Shown one piece after another: positions 1 through 5,348 of a stretch of 9,849 nt of DNA (position 1 is the first letter of the stretch; every line of letters begins with the position of its first letter). The stretch comes from an uncultured Flavobacteriales bacterium (lineage in GTDB: Bacteria > Bacteroidota > Bacteroidia > Flavobacteriales_D > Sanyastnellaceae). A program made the translations under genes and the position numbers. The notes beneath the pieces are model-generated. The model saw only the letters and a program-made list of their open reading frames with translations, was not told the origin of the DNA and did no database searches. The DNA lies in NCBI GenBank assembly GCA_938003665.1, contig CALKYI010000256.1, forward strand, positions 1 to 9,849. Reading direction: 5' to 3'.

Positions 1-2418
1 CTTTCTTCTTCGTTGAATCTTCGGTCGTATGATGCCCAAAGTTGGAACGGAGGAGACCTTATCGGAAGCAGCGCAGTTCTGCCGGCGACCTCGGGTACGA
101 CTTCGTCTTGCCTACCGGGATCCAACGGAGGACAGTTCTACACATGGAAAGATTTTTACATGGACTCTTTGCTCGTGGAGCAGGGAGAGACCTACGTGAT
201 TGAACTGGCGCTGGGTGCTGGATTAGGGAGGTACACGGATTCTTATTCCGGTGGGAATGCAGCGTACAGTGGCGACTGGGAGAGCGGTCTTGATTTGATC
301 TTCGAGGTCTACACGTGCTTGATGGTTTCGGGGTGCACGGATAGCCACGCTTGCAATTACGACGAGACGGCGACCATTGAAAACGGCACGTGTCATTACG
401 GTACCACGTATTTTGAGGACGCTGACGGCGATGGATTCGGCAATCCGCTGATAACAGTTGTGGATTGTGTTCCGCCAACGGGCTTTGTAGAGAACGGAGA
501 AGACGATTATCCGATGAATCCAGCGTTGTCACAGACGGGAACCGCGCTTGCTGTGGATGTCGGCTCAGTCTTGGACCTTTCCAACGAAACCACGCCGTAT
601 GTGGTCAACGGAGACTTGGTCAACGCAGGTGAAATTTTGCTTCCACCCGTGAAGAATGGTTTCATTTTGGACATCAAGGGGGATTTCATCAATCACGGAA
701 GCATCTCGGGCGTAAAATCCTTGTCTTTTTCGGGCGAAGCGATCCAAGAAATCAAGGGCGATTTGCTGGTCGTTGATTCACTGGTCATCGAGAAGCCCAG
801 TCAGCGCTTGACCATTTCCAATGCAATTGAAATCAATTCCACGGGCTCAGTGTGGCTATTGAATTCCGAGGAGGCAGAGGTGGTGGTAGCTGATACCGCA
901 TCGTTCACACTCAAGTCTGATGCGGAAGGAACCGCCTTTATCGGCGCTCTTGGTGAGGTACAAGGGGAACTCAATTTTGAGCGGTATATCCCTGCCGATC
1001 CGAATAACGCTTTGACTTGGGTGAACCTAGGCTCTTATGTCACGGGGGCGCAATTTTCAGATTGGGTTGGCTCTAGCTTCGCCATGCTGCCTTTCAGTTA
1101 CCAAGAATCCATGTTTGGTTCGGCTTCGTCGGGGTGGTCATACGAATGGAACACGTCTGACACGATAGCCCTGGAACGGGGTTATATGGCTTTGCTAATG
1201 ACCCCAGAACCACTGACCCTAAGTGTTCCCGGAAATTTCCAACGGGGCGACGTATCCGTAGAACTCACCTTTACCGATGATCCGAATCAGAGCAACTCGG
1301 AGGTAGATGGTTGGCACCTGATTACGAATCCATACCCTGCGCCAGTGGATTTGGTTGCCGTACTCAATCGAACGGAGGGTATTTCCAGTTTTTGGGTCAA
1401 TGACAACTCCTCTGCCGAACCTACTTATGCGATTCGAAATCAAAATGGAACAGGTGATGGGCCTCAGTTCCTTGCGGTCGGCCAGTCGGCTTGGGTCAAA
1501 GTAGAGTCGCCCTTGACGATTACCTTCATGGAATCGGATATTGTTTTGCCTGATTCTGACGGTTTCGTGCGTGAATATGATGAAGAATTTGAAGGTTCAC
1601 TCGGTTTGGAATTGAGCAATGCATCTGAGCAAATCACCCGATTGTACCTTGATTTCTTGACATCAGCGACAGCGTCCTACAGCATCGAGGAAGATGGCTT
1701 ATTCTACAACTCCCATGGCCACAACAAGTTGAGAGCATGGATGGAGGCCTCCACGGGAGAGGAACTGTCCATCCAGAGCATGGGAGGTGTCAATGCTGTT
1801 GATTCAATTCCTTTGGTTATTTCGACAGGATTAGACGAAACGATTGAAGCGAAATTGTTAGGGGACTCTATTTTCTTGTCGTCTCTCTGCGTAGCGATTC
1901 GTGATCTCACATTGGATACGATTTACTCTGTAGGTGCATCGGGTGCATCACTCGTGGTCGATGACTTGACAACAGAAACCGATCGTTTTTCCCTTTTGGT
2001 CGCACCCATACCAAATCAAGGACTGGACTACGTGCCCTGTGAGGGTGTTGATGTCGCCTCTTTCATGAACGCTTGGGAAGGCTGGAATTGCAATTGGGAA
2101 AATGAGACGACCGGAGAAACCGGAGATTCTTTGCTGGCCGAAATGCCCGCAGGGTATTATGAGATCACAATGGAAACGGATTGGCAGGGCTGCACCCAAA
2201 CGTTCACAGAATGGATCGGTGAAGCCTGCCTGGGGGATTTCAATTTGAACGGCGAGCGGGGTACTACGGACCTCTTGTACTTCCTCACGACAATGCCACC
2301 GGGCGGATTAAACCTCTACGAAGGGTCTGCGCTTTCAACCGATTTGGACTGCAACGGGCTCGTCGGGGTTAGCGATCTGCTTTTGTTACTTGCTGTTTTT
2401 GGGTTGGATTGCCCTTGA
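1..2418 (+). CDS. Large secreted beta-rich protein with C-terminal dockerin-like module (5' end outside window)
   Basis: The reading frame is open from base 1, so the start and any signal peptide lie upstream; 805 residues are visible. In order: a beta-rich stretch (about 1-108); a Cys-rich module starting GCTDSHACNYDE at about residue 111; a Ca2+-binding-like DADGDGFGNP at about 140-149; a long beta-strand region (about 180-320); a Bacteroidota surface-protein signature FERYIP at 326; GWHLITNPYPAPVD at 437; and a C-terminal pair of EF-hand/dockerin-like loops, D746-x-N-x-N-G...D757 and D781-x-D-x-N-G...D792, each followed by a Leu-rich helix. It ends FGLDCP. I see no canonical T9SS type A sorting domain. 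No enzymatic domain was recognised, so the role is inferred only as a secreted or surface protein. Third positions look more AT-rich than in the minus-strand genes. The real frame is not in doubt; the function is. Confidence 0.88.
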   Translation, partial: LSSSLNLRSYDAQSWNGGDLIGSSAVLPATSGTTSSCLPGSNGGQFYTWKDFYMDSLLVEQGETYVIELALGAGLGRYTDSYSGGNAAYSGDWESGLDLIFEVYTCLMVSGCTDSHACNYDETATIENGTCHYGTTYFEDADGDGFGNPLITVVDCVPPTGFVENGEDDYPMNPALSQTGTALAVDVGSVLDLSNETTPYVVNGDLVNAGEILLPPVKNGFILDIKGDFINHGSISGVKSLSFSGEAIQEIKGDLLVVDSLVIEKPSQRLTISNAIEINSTGSVWLLNSEEAEVVVADTASFTLKSDAEGTAFIGALGEVQGELNFERYIPADPNNALTWVNLGSYVTGAQFSDWVGSSFAMLPFSYQESMFGSASSGWSYEWNTSDTIALERGYMALLMTPEPLTLSVPGNFQRGDVSVELTFTDDPNQSNSEVDGWHLITNPYPAPVDLVAVLNRTEGISSFWVNDNSSAEPTYAIRNQNGTGDGPQFLAVGQSAWVKVESPLTITFMESDIVLPDSDGFVREYDEEFEGSLGLELSNASEQITRLYLDFLTSATASYSIEEDGLFYNSHGHNKLRAWMEASTGEELSIQSMGGVNAVDSIPLVISTGLDETIEAKLLGDSIFLSSLCVAIRDLTLDTIYSVGASGASLVVDDLTTETDRFSLLVAPIPNQGLDYVPCEGVDVASFMNAWEGWNCNWENETTGETGDSLLAEMPAGYYEITMETDWQGCTQTFTEWIGEACLGDFNLNGERGTTDLLYFLTTMPPGGLNLYEGSALSTDLDCNGLVGVSDLLLLLAVFGLDCP

Positions 2419-2435
2419 TTTCAATCCAGTTGATT

Positions 2436-2456
2436 CCGTCAGGTTTTTGCTGACGG
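2436..2456 (+). terminator. Hairpin after the large secreted protein gene
   Basis: Perfect inverted repeat CCGTCAG / CTGACGG, a 7-bp stem with loop GTTTTTG, 18 bases after the stop codon. The T run sits in the loop and no T tract follows the stem, so this is not a textbook intrinsic terminator. Its position between a gene end and a separate tRNA promoter makes a terminating or 3'-end-stabilising role plausible. Confidence 0.4.
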
Positions 2457-2490
2457 GTTGCACGGACTTTAGAAATCTCAATTATCTTTG
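2457..2490 (+). promoter_or_regulatory. Bacteroidota-type promoter for tRNA-His
   Basis: TATCTTTG at 2483-2490 matches the phylum's -7 consensus TAnnTTTG exactly. The best -33 candidate is GTTG at 2457-2460, 22 bases upstream of it, which is slightly far and imperfect. Transcription would start near 2495, giving a short 5' leader before the tRNA at 2511. Confidence 0.6.
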
Positions 2491-2510
2491 CGCTCCCTTT
2501 ATGGGGAAAC

Positions 2511-2585
2511 GGTGGCTATAGCTCAGTTGGTTAGAGCACTGGATTGTGGTTCCAGGGGTCGTGGGTTCAAATCCCATTAGTCACC
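2511..2585 (+). tRNA. tRNA-His (anticodon GUG)
   Basis: A complete cloverleaf can be drawn: acceptor GTGGCTA (2512-2518) with TAGTCAC (2578-2584, one G-U pair); D stem GCTC/GAGC; anticodon stem CTGGA/TCCAG around loop TTGTGGT with GTG at 2546-2548; T arm GTGGG-TTCAAAT-CCCAT. The extra 5' G at 2511 faces C73 at 2585, the G-1:C73 pair that marks tRNA-His for histidyl-tRNA synthetase. The bases after C73 are CAT, so the 3' CCA is not fully encoded and must be completed by CCA-adding enzyme. It appears to be a single-tRNA unit, with its own promoter upstream and a strong terminator directly after. Confidence 0.97.
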
Positions 2586-2589
2586 CATC

Positions 2590-2615
2590 AACCCTCGCTT
2601 CGGCGGGGGTTTTTT
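2590..2615 (+). terminator. Intrinsic terminator of the tRNA-His unit
   Basis: AACCCTCGC, loop TTCG, GCGGGGGTT: a 9-bp GC-rich stem (one G-U pair) capped by a stable UUCG tetraloop and running into TTTTTT (2610-2615). It starts 4 bases after the tRNA. The minus-strand Mrr-like ORF stops only 5 bases beyond its far end. Confidence 0.9.
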
Positions 2616-2620
2616 GTTCG

Positions 2621-2998
2621 TCAAGGTTGCGCCTGGGGTGGGAGCCATCCCGGCCCAAATTTTTGTCCCCACGCGCGGGAAGACGAAAGCAGCATCCAGT
2701 TGCACGTATTGGACTTCACGGCGGCGATACCATCTTCAGTGATCTGGATGAGGTTGCGCGAACGGTGCTGGATGAATCCGGCGGCGTTCAAATAGAATTT
2801 GGCCCAAGCGATGCGGCGCTGAATGAGCGGCACCCCGCGTTTGTCCGTTTGAATGTGGAAGATGGAGGGCAGGGCACTGAATCCTTCTTGCTTCGCCGCT
2901 TGCAGCACCGCTTGTTCCACCATGGGCTCACCACCAGCCGCGAGCACCCGCAACAGCGGCAGGAAACAGTCTTCAACAGTGGGCATGGCAAGTGTCAT
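2621..2998 (-). CDS. Orphan Mrr_N-like winged-helix protein, possibly a truncated remnant
   Basis: 125 residues. Residues 5-90 resemble the N-terminal winged-helix domain of Mrr-type restriction endonucleases (Mrr_N): an opening PTVEDCFLPLLRVLA helix, GGEPMVEQAV, then the hallmark order PLIQRRIAWAKFYLNAAGFI (57-76) and QITEDG (85-90). In Mrr proteins this DNA-binding domain is followed by a D...ExK nuclease domain; here only about 35 unrecognisable residues follow, and the frame stops 5 bases from the tRNA-His terminator. So it is either a standalone DNA-binding protein or a decayed gene end. The ATG at 2998 overlaps the stop of a tiny upstream ORF (TAATG); an ATG at 2986 and a TTG at 3010 are alternatives. 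The call rests on remembered family patterns, not a search. Confidence 0.62.
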   Translation of the reverse strand: MTLAMPTVEDCFLPLLRVLAAGGEPMVEQAVLQAAKQEGFSALPSIFHIQTDKRGVPLIQRRIAWAKFYLNAAGFIQHRSRNLIQITEDGIAAVKSNTCNWMLLSSSRAWGQKFGPGWLPPQAQP

Positions 2999-3081
2999 TA
3001 GAGTTTCCAACCGTCGGAGGTGTCGAAAAGTTTCAATCCGGCGACGGGATGCAGCGGGGATGGTCGGTAGATTTCAGGCAT
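2998..3081 (-). CDS. Possible 27-codon leader ORF upstream of the Mrr_N-like gene
   Basis: ATG at 3081, TAA at 3000-2998. The product starts MPEIYRPSPLHPVAGLKLF and ends SDGWKL. Its TAA shares a base with the ATG of the Mrr_N-like ORF, the arrangement used for translational coupling. The frame also stays open upstream to a further ATG inside the antisense of the lipoprotein gene. It resembles no family I know and could be chance; it is listed because it would decide the downstream start. Confidence 0.2.
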   Translation of the reverse strand: MPEIYRPSPLHPVAGLKLFDTSDGWKL

Positions 3082-3694
3082 GCAGAGGAGAGCAGTAATT
3101 CTCGTCGCGGCGATGGCCGTGTTGGCGTCGGGATGTTCCATTCAAAAGCGCACGTTGATGCCCGGGTGGCATGTTGAACGTACCGCCGAGATGCGGGTGG
3201 CCTCCGATGAGGAGGTGACCATGGCCACCTTGAATGAAACCGAGGTAGTGGAGGTGTGGGAACATGAAGCGCTTCAAGCTGCACCGGTCTCACATCGGCC
3301 CGTGCCCGTTGCGGGAGCCAGGCCGGCTGGAATGGAGGCCTTGGCGATTGCCGCGCCCCAAGGAATCCAACAGGTTTCTTCTACGCCAAGCTTGGCAAAA
3401 AAGCAAACCCACGACACCGCCATTCAATTGGACCGCGATGCGGAATTGACGTTGACGTTGATCGGGGCGGCGCTCCTCATGTGGGGGTACATGCCGTTCA
3501 GCATCATCGGCTTCCTCGTGGTGTTCTTGGCGAGCATTGTGGGCGCACCGCTTGTGCATGCCCTCATCTGGGGAGAGAAGATGGATTGGAGCCAATCCCG
3601 CTTGGGCCGCATCGCCTTGTCCTTGGTGCTGAGCGGGTTGGTCTTGACAGGCGCCGTGGCACTCGTTGCCGACATCCTTGGCCTGGTTTTCTGA
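3080..3694 (+). CDS. Predicted lipoprotein with C-terminal membrane segments
   Basis: 204 residues. The N-terminus MQRRAVILVAAMAVLASGC is a type II signal peptide with lipobox A-S-G-C and lipidation at Cys19. The mature start, CSIQKRTLMPGWHV, matches a pattern common in Bacteroidota lipoproteins (Cys-xx-KR...PGxHV). Residues 33-122 are polar, Pro/Ala-rich and probably unstructured. From about 124 there are hydrophobic stretches (124-138, 140-163 and 178-203) split by Pro139 and the charged GEKMDWSQSR, giving two or three membrane helices. Lipid anchor plus C-terminal helices would make it a double-anchored envelope protein, probably of the inner membrane. No function is recognised. No Shine-Dalgarno sequence precedes the ATG, as usual in the phylum; the signal peptide fixes the start. 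No GC-rich terminator follows. Confidence 0.8.
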   Translation: MQRRAVILVAAMAVLASGCSIQKRTLMPGWHVERTAEMRVASDEEVTMATLNETEVVEVWEHEALQAAPVSHRPVPVAGARPAGMEALAIAAPQGIQQVSSTPSLAKKQTHDTAIQLDRDAELTLTLIGAALLMWGYMPFSIIGFLVVFLASIVGAPLVHALIWGEKMDWSQSRLGRIALSLVLSGLVLTGAVALVADILGLVF

Positions 3695-3712
3695 TATAAA
3701 ATCAAATAAAAC

Positions 3713-3744
3713 TTTGATAATAATCGATTAATAGGTTAAATTGG
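3713..3744 (+). promoter_or_regulatory. Promoter of the Cys-rich repeat protein
   Basis: TTTG at 3713-3716, a 20-base spacer, then TAAATTGG at 3737-3744, one mismatch from the Bacteroidota -7 consensus TAnnTTTG. The predicted start of transcription near 3749 gives a 5' leader of about 20 bases before the ATG at 3771. The leader is A/C-rich (AACCAAAACC) with no Shine-Dalgarno sequence. Confidence 0.55.
3721..3730. promoter_or_regulatory. Perfect 10-bp palindrome inside the promoter spacer
   Basis: TAATCGATTA is its own reverse complement and lies between the -33 and -7 elements, where a dimeric regulator could block or remodel the promoter. No regulator is known for it, and the flanking bases do not extend the symmetry, so chance in an AT-rich spacer remains possible. 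Confidence 0.25.
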
Positions 3745-3770
3745 GAATACCCTAACCAAAACCTACTTCG

Positions 3771-5348
3771 ATGCTTCGCATTGCCACCCGCGTGGCCTTA
3801 GCGGCACTTTTCGTGTGCTGTACGGCCCTGTCCCTTCCTTTGTATGCCCAGGTAACGGCCATTACCGTAGAGACGGTTCAAGTGCACGACGGTATGGTTG
3901 GCAACTCGGATTTGACCGGAATGACGACCTACCGGTTGTATGCGCAATTGACCGATTCAACGGATTTTGTGGGGGCAGTATACGGCAGCGCTGAAGAGCC
4001 CATTGACATCTCGACGACCACCTCGTTTTTCCAGCATCCAGCCGGCGGTTCGTTTGGCACCGACCTCAACGGATTTTTCTTGAGCATCCTCCCGGATTTG
4101 AATTACGACAGTTGGTTGACCATCGGGTTGGACTTGGCGCCGTCCGGTGTCAACGAGGAGGGCATCTCCAGCTTGGGCATCATCGCGGAGCAGGCAGCTT
4201 TTGAGGCGGGTGAGAATTTTGTGCTGAACTCGGAGATTGGCGGAAGTTGGTTTGTGTTGCCCGGTAGTGATAACGGACTGGCCGGGAATGATCTGCAAGT
4301 CCTGTTGGCTCAAGTCACGACGAATGGGCTGCTTTCGGGTCAACTCAATCTGCAATGCTTCCTCGGAGGCAATCCTTTTGACGAGCAACTGGCCACGTTT
4401 GAATTTGGTGCTGGCGCACCGGGATGCACCGCGGAAGATGCGTGCAATTACGATCCGGAGGCCAATTCGGATGATGGGTCGTGCTGGTTTGCGCCCGACG
4501 GATACAGCTGTGAAATGGAATGCCTAGAGGATGCGGATGGCGATGGCGTGTGCGATCCGTTTGAAGTGGCCGGGTGCGAGGATCCTGCGAGCTGCAATTA
4601 CGCAGAAGGGGTGACGGATGCCGTGGAGTGCATTTACCCAGAATTGGGATACGACTGCGACGGGGCGTGCTTGGCCGATGCCGATGGCGACGGGGTGTGC
4701 GACCCATTTGAGGTGGCCGGTTGCACAGACGCAGAGGCGTGCAATTTTGAGGCAGAGGCGACCGATGAAGATGGCACGTGTACTTACCCAGCGCCGGCGT
4801 ACGATTGCGCGGGCGAATGCAACAACGACACCGACGGCGATGGCATTTGCGACGAATTGGAATTCCCGGGGTGCACGGACGAAAACGCCGACAACTACTT
4901 CCCTGCAGCCACCGACGACGATGGTTCGTGCTTTACGTCTGGCTGCATGGATCCGGCGGCGTGTGATTTCAACCCGATCGCCGATACTTCCACCGAATGC
5001 ACGTATCCGGAGGCCGGCTATGATTGCGACGGCGTGTGCCTCGTCGATGAAGATGGAGACGGCGTGTGCGACTCATTCGAGGTGCTGGGCTGCACCAATC
5101 CCCTTGCTGAGAACTACAATCCCGACGCCACCGAAGACAACGGAGCATGCATCATATTGCCTCCATCGTATTGCGGGGATGGGACTGTTTGGGATGCCGA
5201 AGCCGGTCAATGCGTCAGCGACGGCTCAGGCGACGGTGGCATTGGCGGGTACGGCGGACTGTGCTTCGGCGATTTTGACGCCGATGGCCAACGTGGGACG
5301 TCCGACCTTCTGATGTGGCTCGGCGTTTACGGCTACACGTGTGATTAG
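3771..5348 (+). CDS. Secreted Cys-rich tandem-repeat protein with Ca2+-loop motifs and dockerin-like C-terminus
   Basis: 525 residues. A type I signal peptide (hydrophobic 8-23) with likely cleavage after LYA26 sends it out of the cytoplasm. Residues 27-217 form a beta-rich domain of unrecognised function (with YDSWLTIGLD near its middle). From Gly218 come six units of the form GCTD-xx-ACNY...DGxC...YDCxGxC-xx-DADGDGVCDPFE. The DADGDGVCDPFE part has acidic residues at loop positions 1, 3, 5 and 12 and Gly at 6, as in EF-hand and thrombospondin type 3 Ca2+ sites; the many cysteines suggest disulfides. A Gly-rich linker (485-497) leads to CFGDFDADGQRGTSDLL, a single dockerin-like loop D501-D512, and the protein ends YGYTCD. 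It has no enzymatic motif or recognisable T9SS sorting domain. A structural or adhesive surface role is inferred. It has its own promoter, and its stop overlaps that of convergent trxB. Confidence 0.9.
   Translation: MLRIATRVALAALFVCCTALSLPLYAQVTAITVETVQVHDGMVGNSDLTGMTTYRLYAQLTDSTDFVGAVYGSAEEPIDISTTTSFFQHPAGGSFGTDLNGFFLSILPDLNYDSWLTIGLDLAPSGVNEEGISSLGIIAEQAAFEAGENFVLNSEIGGSWFVLPGSDNGLAGNDLQVLLAQVTTNGLLSGQLNLQCFLGGNPFDEQLATFEFGAGAPGCTAEDACNYDPEANSDDGSCWFAPDGYSCEMECLEDADGDGVCDPFEVAGCEDPASCNYAEGVTDAVECIYPELGYDCDGACLADADGDGVCDPFEVAGCTDAEACNFEAEATDEDGTCTYPAPAYDCAGECNNDTDGDGICDELEFPGCTDENADNYFPAATDDDGSCFTSGCMDPAACDFNPIADTSTECTYPEAGYDCDGVCLVDEDGDGVCDSFEVLGCTNPLAENYNPDATEDNGACIILPPSYCGDGTVWDAEAGQCVSDGSGDGGIGGYGGLCFGDFDADGQRGTSDLLMWLGVYGYTCD
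4422..5153 (+). repeat. Six tandem coding repeats, about 147-150 bp each
   Basis: Unit boundaries by the GC[TEM] start: 4422-4571 (50 residues), 4572-4718 (49), 4719-4868 (50), 4869-4940 (24, lacking the Ca2+-loop half), 4941-5087 (49) and 5088-5153 (partial, about 22). Units 1 and 2 are close even in DNA around GATGGCGA-GG-GTGTGCGA and GGTGGCCGG. The spacing stays near 49-50 codons, pointing to growth by unit duplication, with one internal deletion in unit 4. Confidence 0.88.

Noticed and set aside
2565..2620. Possible integration (att) site at the 3' end of tRNA-His.
   Set aside because: No second copy of the tRNA 3' end was seen in the window and no integrase gene is present.
2546..3001. 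Plus-strand ORF of 151 residues running from inside the tRNA through the Mrr_N-like region.
   Set aside because: It begins in the tRNA anticodon loop, crosses the terminator, has no recognisable features, and is antisense to the domain-like minus-strand ORF.
3068..3075. TAGATTTC as a -7 box giving a leaderless lipoprotein mRNA.
   Set aside because: It has a mismatch at the conserved final G and there is no TTG or TTTG at the expected -33 distance.
4422..5153. Regular repeats as a possible CRISPR array.
   Set aside because: The repeats are coding, about 150 bp, degenerate and in frame; no short identical repeats with unique spacers were seen.
4618..5313. Plus-strand ORF of 231 residues in another frame over the repeats.
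   Set aside because: Its Arg/Thr/Ala-rich composition is a by-product of the repetitive, GC-rich codons of the real repeat frame.
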